Shown here one piece after another: positions 7,696-15,575 of a stretch of DNA of 29,629 bases. The stretch spans positions 1 through 29,629 of IMG/VR virus record IMGVR_UViG_3300048027_000247. The stretch is one strand, 5' to 3'. The DNA is from a virus. Made by a program: the position numbers and the translations under genes. Below the pieces are notes generated by a model, which saw nothing but the letters and a program-made list of their open reading frames with translations, was not told the origin of the DNA and made no database searches. The stretch's first letter is position 1, and the number at the start of each line of letters is the position of its first letter.

Positions 7696-8709
7696 ATGAA
7701 GTACATTCACACTTATAAGCTCGAAGAGGGTAAATCCTTTAACGACTTAGAACTCCTAACACAATTACTTAGTGTTGTAAAACTGAGGGTATCAAGTCCC
7801 TCTGAAAAAATCATGTTGTATGTAGACACTTATACTTTAAACGAGTATAAAAAATTTGGTATGGATACTTTATATGATGAAGTCAATACTGAAGTACTTG
7901 ACGAATATCCAAGTGATAAGATTTCTAAAGATTATTGGTCTTCACCAAAGTTATGGGTAATGAAACACCAAGAAGAACCTTTCCTTATGTTGGATACCGA
8001 TTTAGTACTACACAACATAACACCTGATGTATTAGAAAGAGCACAGGTATCATTCTTACATACAGAATCACCAACAACATACGCATTCCCATCAGTTTTA
8101 AATAAACCAAAAGCTTTTAAATGGAGTGATTGGGATGTGATGGCATTTATAAACACAATGCCTGCAAATTGTGCAGCTATTTGTTTTACAGACATGGAAT
8201 TTTTAAAAAGGTATACAGACAAGTACTTTAGATTTGTTCTAAATAATAAAGGTGGTTATTCTGAAAAGTTTTTCGAAAAATCAGACTTTACAGATAGTAC
8301 TGCACCACAAATCACAATGGAACAATGGTTATTAAGTGCTATGATGTTCCAAGAAGAATATGATAATACTGGTGCACCAATATCAAGAGAAACCCCATTT
8401 CAGTCTCAGTCATTAACTAACGCATTATCAACACCATTAGGATTCCAACACCAAGTTTGGAATGTACCATCAGTACAAGTTATGAAAGAGTTGGGTACAC
8501 AGATATTTCATCTATGGGGTGCAAAAACATTTTATGATAAAGCTGAAAAAGAAAACAAACCCGAACTATATGAAGTTTGGAATAAAATAAAAGAAGATTT
8601 GGTTGGAGCAAATAACGATTTCATTCAACTTCTTAAAAAAGATGAGTACTACGATATCTTAGAAAAGTTAGAAGATAATTGTAGGGAAATCCCAAAATCA
8701 ACTAATTAA
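7696..8709 (+). CDS. Putative GT-A-type glycosyltransferase
   Basis: The 337-residue protein contains 'EEPFLMLDTDLVLH' with D100-T-D102, the DxD motif that binds metal and sugar nucleotide in GT-A glycosyltransferases, sitting after a predicted beta strand as expected. Upstream 'YWSSPKLWVMKHQ' and downstream Trp/Phe-rich segments recall a Bacteroidota family that I believe is DUF6734 (unverified). There is no signal peptide or membrane segment, so it would act in the host cytoplasm. Possible targets are phage virion proteins or host surface precursors; sequence alone does not decide. It has its own upstream late-type motif and starts in an 'acaagttATG' context with no Shine-Dalgarno, which is common in this genome. 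Confidence 0.65.
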   Translation: MKYIHTYKLEEGKSFNDLELLTQLLSVVKLRVSSPSEKIMLYVDTYTLNEYKKFGMDTLYDEVNTEVLDEYPSDKISKDYWSSPKLWVMKHQEEPFLMLDTDLVLHNITPDVLERAQVSFLHTESPTTYAFPSVLNKPKAFKWSDWDVMAFINTMPANCAAICFTDMEFLKRYTDKYFRFVLNNKGGYSEKFFEKSDFTDSTAPQITMEQWLLSAMMFQEEYDNTGAPISRETPFQSQSLTNALSTPLGFQHQVWNVPSVQVMKELGTQIFHLWGAKTFYDKAEKENKPELYEVWNKIKEDLVGANNDFIQLLKKDEYYDILEKLEDNCREIPKSTN

Positions 8710-8720
8710 ATTAATTTACA

Positions 8721-8728
8721 TATTTATA
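8721..8728 (+). promoter_or_regulatory. Late-promoter-like motif (TATTTATA)
   Basis: Exact motif within the second copy of the 25-bp repeat, 45 nt before the ATG at 8774. The leader that follows contains two 'taatcaaa' words. Confidence 0.6.
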
Positions 8729-8773
8729 TTAGTAATCAAAGTTTAATTAATAATCAAATAAAACGGAAAAATT

Positions 8774-9148
8774 ATGACTACAATTTTTATTATTTTAGGT
8801 GTACTACTTGTCGGAGCAGGTGTATACTATTACTTTTACAAGCAAGGTAAAATTAACGACAGAGATGGTGACTACATTCCAGATGAAGTAGAAGATACTA
8901 TCGAAGACGCTAAAAAAGTTGCTAAAGAAGTAAAAAGAAGAGCAAAAAGAGTTAAAGAAGAGCTCGGTGATGTTGCTGACGCAGTAAAAGAAGTCGGTAA
9001 ACAAACTAAAGATGTTGTCTCAGCTGCAAAGGGTAAAAACCGAAAAGGTAGAAAACCTCGTAAAGCAAGTTCAGGTTCAGGTTCAGGTAGAGGAAGAGGA
9101 AGAAAATCTTCAGGTTCAGGTTCAGGTAGAGGAAGCGGAAAAAAATAA
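8774..9148 (+). CDS. Membrane-anchored protein with Asp-rich loop and basic SGSGRGRG tail
   Basis: The 124-residue protein has four visible parts. Residues 1-22 are a hydrophobic membrane segment ('IFIILGVLLVGAGVYYYF'). Residues 28-40 ('NDRDGDYIPDEVED') look like a dockerin/EF-hand-type calcium loop. Residues 40-85 form a long charged amphipathic helix ('KKVAKEVKRRAKRVKEEL'). The last 35 residues are a very basic Gly/Ser/Arg/Lys tail with an internal repeat. The helix and tail are histone-H1-like in composition, so nucleic-acid contact at the membrane is possible, but this is inference. It lies in the same operon as the next membrane protein and terL. Confidence 0.7.
   Translation: MTTIFIILGVLLVGAGVYYYFYKQGKINDRDGDYIPDEVEDTIEDAKKVAKEVKRRAKRVKEELGDVADAVKEVGKQTKDVVSAAKGKNRKGRKPRKASSGSGSGRGRGRKSSGSGSGRGSGKK
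9070..9135 (+). repeat. 27-bp direct repeat in the Ser/Gly/Arg tail
   Basis: A 27-bp sequence at 9070-9096 recurs exactly at 9109-9135 (39-bp period). It is made of 'ttcagg' hexamers followed by 'tagaggaag', and encodes SGSGSGRG-type units. Confidence 0.85.
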
Positions 9149-9168
9149 ACTCATAGGAGTACATAGTA

Positions 9169-9780
9169 ATGGGACTATTTAAAAAGGCTGGAACAAAACT
9201 CCAAAACTTAATAATTATTGTCCTCTGTATACTTGTCTTACTCAAAACTTGTGGTGGTGGTGACGATGTTACTACTGAAAAGATTGTTACTAAAATCGAA
9301 ACACGATACGACACTCTAACAGTAGAAAAAAAAGTTTATGTACCAAAATACAAAACAAGAATAGAGACAAAGACTGTTACAGATACAGTAGTATTAAAAA
9401 CTAAAATCGATACCCTCGAAATCTTAAAAGATTATTATAGCAAGTATGTCTATCAAGATACTCTTAAGTTAGATTCGTTGGGTTACATTACTATTATAGA
9501 TACAATATCTCAAAACAAGATATTTAGTAGAAACTTTGACTCCCAAGTATTAATACCAACTACAACCATTACTAATGACATTTACCTCAATAAACCAAAA
9601 TTGTTTGGTGGGGTAAGTGTCGGTGGTAATTCTAAGCAAATAAACTTTTTATCTGGAGACTTACTTTACAAATCTAAAAAAGATAATGTATATGGAGTGG
9701 GGCTTGGTGTTAATCAGAACTTCCAACCAATAGTAATCGGTAGAGTCTATTGGAAAATCTCGTTCAAGGGGAAAAAGTAA
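9169..9780 (+). CDS. Single-pass membrane protein of unknown function (spanin-like topology)
   Basis: The 203-residue protein has an N-terminal membrane segment ('LIIIVLCILVLLKTC', about 15-29). A Thr/Val/Lys-rich extended region follows with repeated 'T(V/L)T(V/D)' and 'KTxIxTKT' patterns, then a C-terminal beta-rich domain ('LFGGVSVGGNSK', 'VYGVGLGVNQNF'). The topology, a short cytoplasmic N-terminus, one helix and an extended periplasmic part ending in beta strands, could suit a lysis spanin or an envelope-facing factor. I see no lipobox, and the assignment is weak. The start has a good Shine-Dalgarno ('taggag'). It ends 4 nt before terL. Confidence 0.65.
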   Translation: MGLFKKAGTKLQNLIIIVLCILVLLKTCGGGDDVTTEKIVTKIETRYDTLTVEKKVYVPKYKTRIETKTVTDTVVLKTKIDTLEILKDYYSKYVYQDTLKLDSLGYITIIDTISQNKIFSRNFDSQVLIPTTTITNDIYLNKPKLFGGVSVGGNSKQINFLSGDLLYKSKKDNVYGVGLGVNQNFQPIVIGRVYWKISFKGKK

Positions 9781-9784
9781 ATGT

Positions 9785-11359
9785 ATGCAAAAGAATATCA
9801 AACAAATCATAAAGGAAGAGTACTTAAAATGTGCTAAAGACCCCGTATATTTTTTTAGAAAGTATTGTTATATTCAACACCCATCTCGTGGTAAAATTCT
9901 TTTTAATTTATACGACTTCCAAGAAGACTTAATGTCGGCAGTTTCCGACAATCGATTTAATGTAATTCTTAAATCACGACAATTAGGTATATCAACACTA
10001 TCAGCCGGATATTCTCTCTGGCTTATGTTATTTCATGAAGATAAAAATGTATTAGTAATTGCAACTAAACAAGAGGTTGCAAAAAACTTAGTTACTAAAG
10101 TTAGATTCATGCATCAGAATTTACCATCTTGGTTAAGAGGTAATACTGAAGAAGATAACAAGTTATCATTAAGACTTAAAAATGGTTCTCAGATAAAAGC
10201 AACATCTGCTGCAGGTGACGCGGGTCGTTCTGAAGCATTATCATTATTGGTAATTGATGAAGCTGCATTTATCGATAATGTAGAAGAAATTTGGACATCT
10301 GCACAATCAACACTATCAACTGGTGGTGGGGCAATCGTGTTATCTACACCAAATGGTGTCGGTAACTTTTTTCACAAAATATGGTTACAAGGACAAGCAG
10401 GTGAACAATGGAATCCGATAGAGTTACATTGGAGTGTCCATCCAGAAAGAGATGAAGCATGGAGAGAACAACAAACAAAGTTACTTGGTGAAAAGGGAGC
10501 AGCACAAGAATGTGATTGTGATTTCATCAGTTCTGGTTATACAGTAGTAGAAGGTTCAACATTAAAATGGTATGAAGAGACGCATGTTAAAGACCCTATT
10601 GAAAAAAGAGGTTTTGATGGTAATTATTGGTTATGGGATTACCCTAACTATTCTCGTGATTATGTTGTTGTGGCTGATGTTGCTCGTGGGGATTCTACTG
10701 ACTATTCTGCGTTTCATGTCTTTGATGTTGAGACTGTGGAACAAGTTGCTGAATATAAAGGTAAGATTGAAACAAAACAATATGGTGCATTTTTAACATC
10801 GGTTGCAACTGATTGGAACAATGCATTACTTGTAATTGAAAACGCAAACATTGGTTGGGCAGTAATACAAGAAGTTATAGACAGAAACTACCAAAACCTA
10901 TATTATTCATACAGAGATTTAGGTTATGTCGATGAGGATATTCATCTTAGAAAAGGTTTTGATTTAAAAAGAAAAGACGATATGGTTCCTGGGTTCTCAA
11001 TGACAAGTAGAACTCGCCCATTGGTTATATCTAAATTAGATACTTATATGAGAGAACGAACACCAATGATTAGGTCAAAAAGATTAATCGATGAGTTGTT
11101 TGTTTTTATATGGAATGGTAGTAGAGCAGAAGCTCAACGAGGTTATAATGATGATTTAGTAATATCTTTCTCAACAGGTCTTTGGGTTAGAGATACGGCA
11201 TTGAAGTTAAGACAACAAGGTATGGACTTAACAAGAACTACATTAACCCACATAAAAAGGAATCAACCAGGTGCTTATAACAATAGAAACCTTGGAATAG
11301 ACCCTTGGAAACAGAAAGACCAGCATGGTAATGACCAAGATTTAACTTGGTTGTTATAA
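9785..11359 (+). CDS. terL: Terminase large subunit (T4 gp17-like)
   Basis: The 524-residue protein is the ATP-driven DNA packaging motor and headful nuclease. The ATPase shows an adenine/Q motif 'YDFQEDL' (43-49), a non-classical Walker A 'KSRQLGIST' (63-71), Walker B 'LLVIDEA' with D158/E159, and motif III 'STPNG' (187-191). The RNase-H-like nuclease shows 'VVADVARGDSTDYSAF' (D298), 'LVIENANIGW' (E352) and 'GYNDDLV' (D456/D457). All key residues are present. An ATG 4 nt earlier opens only a tiny ORF in another frame. Bases about 10640-10752 (nuclease start) use T-ending Val, Ala, Ser and CGT Arg codons unlike the rest of the gene. The next gene is portal; T4 has sheath and tube genes in between. 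Confidence 0.97.
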   Translation: MQKNIKQIIKEEYLKCAKDPVYFFRKYCYIQHPSRGKILFNLYDFQEDLMSAVSDNRFNVILKSRQLGISTLSAGYSLWLMLFHEDKNVLVIATKQEVAKNLVTKVRFMHQNLPSWLRGNTEEDNKLSLRLKNGSQIKATSAAGDAGRSEALSLLVIDEAAFIDNVEEIWTSAQSTLSTGGGAIVLSTPNGVGNFFHKIWLQGQAGEQWNPIELHWSVHPERDEAWREQQTKLLGEKGAAQECDCDFISSGYTVVEGSTLKWYEETHVKDPIEKRGFDGNYWLWDYPNYSRDYVVVADVARGDSTDYSAFHVFDVETVEQVAEYKGKIETKQYGAFLTSVATDWNNALLVIENANIGWAVIQEVIDRNYQNLYYSYRDLGYVDEDIHLRKGFDLKRKDDMVPGFSMTSRTRPLVISKLDTYMRERTPMIRSKRLIDELFVFIWNGSRAEAQRGYNDDLVISFSTGLWVRDTALKLRQQGMDLTRTTLTHIKRNQPGAYNNRNLGIDPWKQKDQHGNDQDLTWLL

Positions 11360-11387
11360 AATTTGGAAATAAACTATTTTTTTTGTA

Positions 11388-11395
11388 TATTTATA
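11388..11395 (+). promoter_or_regulatory. Late-promoter-like motif (TATTTATA)
   Basis: Exact motif after an 8-nt T run in the 74-nt gap between terL and portal; it ends 38 nt before the portal ATG. Confidence 0.6.
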
Positions 11396-11433
11396 GAATG
11401 TATAAGTATACAATATAATTAGAAGTAGAAAAT

Positions 11434-13347
11434 ATGGCAGATAAATCATTATTTGGTAGACTAAAGAAATTATTCAACACCCAAGTTGTTGTTCGTAGAA
11501 TTGGTAAAGGTAACACACAAGCTATCGATACTCAAAGACTACAATCACAAGGTAACTTGAGGAGCTCGTCCTATTATGATAGGTTCGGTAGATTACACAC
11601 TACAAGAAAGCATTGGGAAACTTATAATAACCAATTCAACTACCATTCAAATAAATTAGAATTATATACAGATTATGAAGCGATGGATAAAGATTCAATC
11701 ATCGCATCTGTATTAGATATATACTCGGATGAATGTACCCTAAAAAATGATATGGGTGATGTTCTTAGAATTAAGACAAATGACGAGAATGTAAAAAAGA
11801 TATTACAAAACCTTTTCTATGATGTACTGAATATAGAGTTTAACCTTTGGTCTTGGATTAGAGGTATGAATAAATATGGTGATTACTTTTTACATCTTGA
11901 TATTGAAGAAGGTGTGGGTATTGTAAACGCATCACCAATGTCAGCATATGAAATAGAAAGAGAAGAAGGTTTTAATCCAGAGAATCCTTATGAAGTTAGA
12001 TTTAAGTTAGGTTCAGCTGGCGCAGCTCATGGTGTCGCATCTAACAAACAAGCAGACTATATGGAGTTTTATCAAATGGCACACTTTAGATTAATGTCAG
12101 ATACAAACTTCCTTCCATATGGTCGTTCTCTAATTGAAGGTGCAAGAAAAACTTGGAAACAATTAACTCTTATGGAAGACGCAATGATGATTCATAGAAT
12201 TATGAGAGCGCCTGAAAAAAGAGTGTTCAAAATCGATGTAGGTAACATTCCACCTAATGAAGTTGATAATCACATGAGAAGTATTATTGACCAAATGAAG
12301 AAAGTTCCTTACCTCGACCAAAATACAGGTGACTACAACCTTAAGTTCAACCTTCAAAATATGTTAGAAGATTACTATCTACCTGTTAGAGGTGGACAAA
12401 GTGGTACTGAGATTGATTCCCTAAGTGGAATGGAATTCGGTGGTATTGATGATATTGAATATCTAAAAAATAGAATGTTAGCAGCACTTAAAGTTCCAAA
12501 AGCATTTATTGGATATGAAGAAGGTGTTGAGGGTAAAGCAACATTAGCACAAGAAGATATTAGATTCGCAAGAACTGTTGAGAGATTACAAAAAATTGTA
12601 CTATCTGAATTAACAAAGATTGCAATCATTCACTTATACTCACAAGGATATGAAAATGCAGACTTAGTTAACTTTGAATTAGAGTTGACTAACCCATCAA
12701 TCATATACGAACAAGAGAAAGCAAATCTTTGGACTGAAAAAACAAGACTTGCAAGTGATTTAAAAGACCTTAAGATGGTATCTCAAGAATGGGTATACAA
12801 AAACATCTTTAATATGTCAGACGATGAATGGAAACTTGAACAAGGTAAGGTAATAAACGACCTTAAGTTAGGTTTCAGACATGAACAGATAGAATCTGAA
12901 GGTAATGACCCAATAAAATCAGGTGAGTCGTTTGGTACTCCACATGATTTAGCTATGATACAACAAAATGGTGATGGTGAAGAAGGTTCACAAAACGAAT
13001 ATGGTAATTCGGGTGTTCCAAGTAACCCTCCTGGTGCACCAGATGGTGGATTTGATGGCGCGGGAAGACCACCAAAGGCAGGGAACTACAAAACGGATGA
13101 TAATCCATTTGGAAGAGACCCAATTGGACAAAAAATGAATAGAAGAGCGTCCAAGCCAGAGACATCTTATAGTAAACATAAGATATCACCATTGGCATAT
13201 GAACAAGCCGAAGCTATGAAAAGTAGTCTTAGTAAGATGAAGAGAAAAACAAGAAGTGTAATACTTGAATCTTTGAAAGATGACTCCAAACCTAATGATA
13301 AAGGTGGGTTGTTAGATGAGAACAATTTAATAGATGACACGATTTAG
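11434..13347 (+). CDS. Portal protein (T4 gp20-like)
   Basis: The 637-residue protein sits directly after terL and has the T4-type portal core: 'YTDYEAMDKDSIIASVLDIY' followed by 'SDECTLKND', 'WIRGMNKYGDYFL', the segment 'MEDAMMIHRIMRAPEKRVF', and 'LKVPKAFIGYEEG'. It forms the dodecameric ring at the capsid vertex through which DNA enters and leaves, and nucleates head assembly. T4 gp20 is about 520 residues; here the C-terminus is extended by about 120 residues rich in Gly/Pro/Asn (about 495-637) and probably disordered. An ILE/S sequence near the C-terminus could be a protease site, but that is weak. It is preceded by a late-type motif. Confidence 0.93.
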   Translation: MADKSLFGRLKKLFNTQVVVRRIGKGNTQAIDTQRLQSQGNLRSSSYYDRFGRLHTTRKHWETYNNQFNYHSNKLELYTDYEAMDKDSIIASVLDIYSDECTLKNDMGDVLRIKTNDENVKKILQNLFYDVLNIEFNLWSWIRGMNKYGDYFLHLDIEEGVGIVNASPMSAYEIEREEGFNPENPYEVRFKLGSAGAAHGVASNKQADYMEFYQMAHFRLMSDTNFLPYGRSLIEGARKTWKQLTLMEDAMMIHRIMRAPEKRVFKIDVGNIPPNEVDNHMRSIIDQMKKVPYLDQNTGDYNLKFNLQNMLEDYYLPVRGGQSGTEIDSLSGMEFGGIDDIEYLKNRMLAALKVPKAFIGYEEGVEGKATLAQEDIRFARTVERLQKIVLSELTKIAIIHLYSQGYENADLVNFELELTNPSIIYEQEKANLWTEKTRLASDLKDLKMVSQEWVYKNIFNMSDDEWKLEQGKVINDLKLGFRHEQIESEGNDPIKSGESFGTPHDLAMIQQNGDGEEGSQNEYGNSGVPSNPPGAPDGGFDGAGRPPKAGNYKTDDNPFGRDPIGQKMNRRASKPETSYSKHKISPLAYEQAEAMKSSLSKMKRKTRSVILESLKDDSKPNDKGGLLDENNLIDDTI

Positions 13348-13359
13348 TTTTTTTTTAGA

Positions 13360-13367
13360 TATTTATA
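13360..13367 (+). promoter_or_regulatory. Late-promoter-like motif (TATTTATA)
   Basis: Exact motif after a run of T residues immediately downstream of the portal gene; it ends 30 nt before the ATG at 13398. Confidence 0.6.
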
Positions 13368-13397
13368 GTGTAGTTGTTAATAATTAAGGTAATAAAA

Positions 13398-14234
13398 ATG
13401 GGAAAATTAAAACATAGTAAATTTAAAAACACAGGAATTCTGTTTGAACTATTAGTTCGACAAATTGCCTCTGATACTTTATCAGATAATACCTGCTATG
13501 CAACTCAGATTATAAAAAAACACTTTACAAAAGGTTCTCAACTCGCAACAGAGCTAAAATTATATCAAGCTCTTACAAAAGAGAACTTTGACTCTCAATA
13601 TAAAGCACAAGAGTTCTTAAACATTGTTTTAAAAGAACGAGCTAAGTTAATTGAAGGTACTTTAAAAAGAGAAAAGTACAATTTAATCAAATCTATAAAA
13701 GATTCATATCTTATTGAAGACTTTTTTAAATATAGAGTTTCAAATTATAAAGAATTAGCATCTGCATACAAATTATTTGAAAATAGTGAATCACAATCAC
13801 CAAAAGAATATGTAGAGTGTAAGAATACAATCTTTGAATCAATAACAACAGATAAAGTTGTAATAACAGAGGATGTATCTAACAAAGAATATCAGAAACA
13901 ACCAAAAGAGGTTAGACTATTAGCATATAAGTTCTTAGTAGACTCGTTTAATTCAAAATACTCGACTCTTTCAGAATCTCAAAAACTTATATTGAAAAAT
14001 TACATCAATAACATTGACAATTCTCAAAATTTAAGAAAATTTGTTGTTTCTGAGGTAGCTAGATTGAAAAGAGAATTAAAATCTATTAAGATTTCCGATA
14101 AAGTTACTAATATTAAACTTAATGAAACAATAAATCTTATAAAAGAGTTAACTAAGCATAAAGTAGTTAACGAAAATCAAATATTAGCTCTATTAAGATA
14201 TAATCAATTACTTGACGAATTAAGGAGAAGATAA
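13398..14234 (+). CDS. Conserved T4-like head-cluster protein, function unknown
   Basis: I choose the ATG at 13398 over an upstream TTG (13374) because it follows 'ttaagg' and begins 'MGKLKHSKFKNTGILFELLV', a start that looks natural. The 278-residue protein is Lys-rich and almost entirely helical, with no recognised motif. It sits between portal and prohead protease, where T4 carries the small prohead-core genes 67 and 68, but it is far larger than either. I recall similar proteins in this position in other marine T4-like phages. A role in head assembly is inferred from position only. Its stop is immediately followed by the next ATG. Confidence 0.75.
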   Translation: MGKLKHSKFKNTGILFELLVRQIASDTLSDNTCYATQIIKKHFTKGSQLATELKLYQALTKENFDSQYKAQEFLNIVLKERAKLIEGTLKREKYNLIKSIKDSYLIEDFFKYRVSNYKELASAYKLFENSESQSPKEYVECKNTIFESITTDKVVITEDVSNKEYQKQPKEVRLLAYKFLVDSFNSKYSTLSESQKLILKNYINNIDNSQNLRKFVVSEVARLKRELKSIKISDKVTNIKLNETINLIKELTKHKVVNENQILALLRYNQLLDELRRR

Positions 14235-14780
14235 ATGTCTAAATTTTTACTTGAACAACTCGATAAAAGATTCGAGGAATTGGAAGAAAAGAAAACTGTT
14301 CTACTTGGACAAGAAGAAGAGGAAGAAGAAACTAAAGATGAAGCCAATGTTACAGGTAATTTAGATGGTGGCGCAGGTCCACCAAAAACTCCTTATGCGT
14401 TTGCAAAAAGTGAGGACGATATGGACAATGACCACATAGAAGTATTTGGGTACAAGAAATCTAAGAAGTCAAACAAGAATATTAAGAAATTAGAATCTGT
14501 TAGTAAGATTGAAGCTAAGTTAGAAAAAATAGTTGAGGCTAGTTATCGTGATTACAAACGAGATGACTCTATGAAAGCTCATCAAAAAGTAAATACTTCA
14601 ATTAAAGAGATTAATAGATTGATGTGGGAAATTACAAAGATTGTAAATCAGAACTCTAAACTAAAAACTGAAACGGGTGTACATACTGGTCAGTATTGGA
14701 AGTCTACTCAAAAAAGATTTGGTAAGATTTCTGAAAGAATGTTAAAAGTTGCACGACAATTAAAAGAATTGAGTGCTTAA
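14235..14780 (+). CDS. Acidic/helical head-cluster protein (prohead core candidate)
   Basis: The 181-residue protein opens with a helical, strongly acidic N-terminus ('MSKFLLEQLDKRFEELEEKK', then a Glu run near 27-33). A Gly/Pro linker ('GNLDGGAGPPKTPYAF') follows, then a Lys-rich helical C-terminal half. The position, three genes before the scaffold in a T4-type head cluster, and the charge pattern suggest a prohead core component analogous to T4 gp67 or gp68, but I see no diagnostic motif. 'FLLE' near the N-terminus followed by Gln does not fit the protease rule well. The ATG abuts the previous stop codon. Confidence 0.7.
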   Translation: MSKFLLEQLDKRFEELEEKKTVLLGQEEEEEETKDEANVTGNLDGGAGPPKTPYAFAKSEDDMDNDHIEVFGYKKSKKSNKNIKKLESVSKIEAKLEKIVEASYRDYKRDDSMKAHQKVNTSIKEINRLMWEITKIVNQNSKLKTETGVHTGQYWKSTQKRFGKISERMLKVARQLKELSA

Positions 14781-14781
14781 T

Positions 14782-14928
14782 ATGTCTTGTGGGTGTGAAA
14801 ATAAAAAGGTGACCTTGAAAGAGGAGTTGGAAATCACAGATATCCAACAAATACGAAAGTTAATTCGTCATGAATTAGCCAGAGTATTCTTTGATTTATA
14901 TCGTAAGAAAAAACAATGGGAAGGTTAG
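14782..14928 (+). CDS. 48-residue small protein between core gene and protease
   Basis: ATG at 14782 follows the previous stop by one base, and the TAG at 14926-14928 directly abuts the protease ATG. The product begins 'MSCGCENKK' (CxC) and continues as one charged amphipathic helix ('IQQIRKLIRHELARVFFDLY'). The tight packing, with no spare bases on either side, and the sensible composition support it as a real gene. In T4 the small prohead core gene 68 occupies the matching place just before gp21. That correspondence is positional only. Confidence 0.65.
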   Translation: MSCGCENKKVTLKEELEITDIQQIRKLIRHELARVFFDLYRKKKQWEG

Positions 14929-15561
14929 ATGAAATCACTTTTAATTGATACAATGATATTTGAAGTAACTCCTACTATGTTGGCAGAGGCTAAATCTGAA
15001 CATGGTAGATTTCTGGTAGATGGTGTTTTACAAAGAGCAAACGCTAAAAACCAAAATGGACGAGTATATCCAAAAGATATATTAAGAAGAGAAGTTACTA
15101 AGTACTTAGGAAAAGAAATCGCAGAGAATAGAGCGTATGGTGAATTAGACCATCCAGAATCATCAGTAGTTGAATTAAAAAACACTTCACACATTGTAAG
15201 AAATGTAAAGTGGAGAGGTGATGATGTAATCGGAACAGTAGAAATTCTAAATACACCATCAGGAAAAATATTACAAGAAATTATAAAAGCAGGTTGTACT
15301 GTTGGTATCTCTTCAAGAGGTATGGGTTCTGTAAAACAGATAAGTGAAGATGGGACTGTTGCAGTAGAACAAGACTTTGAATTAATTTGTTGGGACTTTG
15401 TATCTAACCCATCAACTCATGGGGCATTTATGTCGCCAAAGAATGAAGGTGTTATAAATGAAGGTATTAGTAGAAAACAAGATACTTATAAGTATAATAA
15501 AGCACAAGACATTATGAGAGACATCATCTGTGAAGTTGGTGGCTATTGTGAATGTTTTTAG
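14929..15561 (+). CDS. Prohead core protease (T4 gp21-like, S78-type serine protease)
   Basis: The 210-residue protein is close in length to T4 gp21 (212). It cleaves scaffold, capsid and internal proteins inside the prohead before DNA packaging. The catalytic pair is visible: His75 in 'GELDHPE' and a Ser in 'VGISSRGMGS' (S128 or S129). 'GRVYPKDIL', upstream, and 'DFVSNPSTHGAFM' are also typical. Two matches to the family's own cleavage rule occur, LAE20/A21 near the N-terminus and INE178/G179 near the C-terminus, consistent with self-processing. It is followed not by scaffold, as in T4, but by four small modular genes and bS21. Confidence 0.95.
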   Translation: MKSLLIDTMIFEVTPTMLAEAKSEHGRFLVDGVLQRANAKNQNGRVYPKDILRREVTKYLGKEIAENRAYGELDHPESSVVELKNTSHIVRNVKWRGDDVIGTVEILNTPSGKILQEIIKAGCTVGISSRGMGSVKQISEDGTVAVEQDFELICWDFVSNPSTHGAFMSPKNEGVINEGISRKQDTYKYNKAQDIMRDIICEVGGYCECF

Positions 15562-15575
15562 ATTAGGGATATATT

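Noticed and set aside
9169-9780. Lipoprotein signal in the membrane protein
   Set aside because: The residues before the Cys (LLKTC) do not fit the lipobox.
9781-9837. Tiny ORF starting at ATG 9781
   Set aside because: Only 18 residues and overlapping the terL start by 4 nt; no independent support beyond possible coupling.
10572-10796. Alternate + strand frame inside terL
   Set aside because: It lies wholly inside the conserved terminase, with no ribosome site and implausible hydrophobic composition caused by the codon-usage island.
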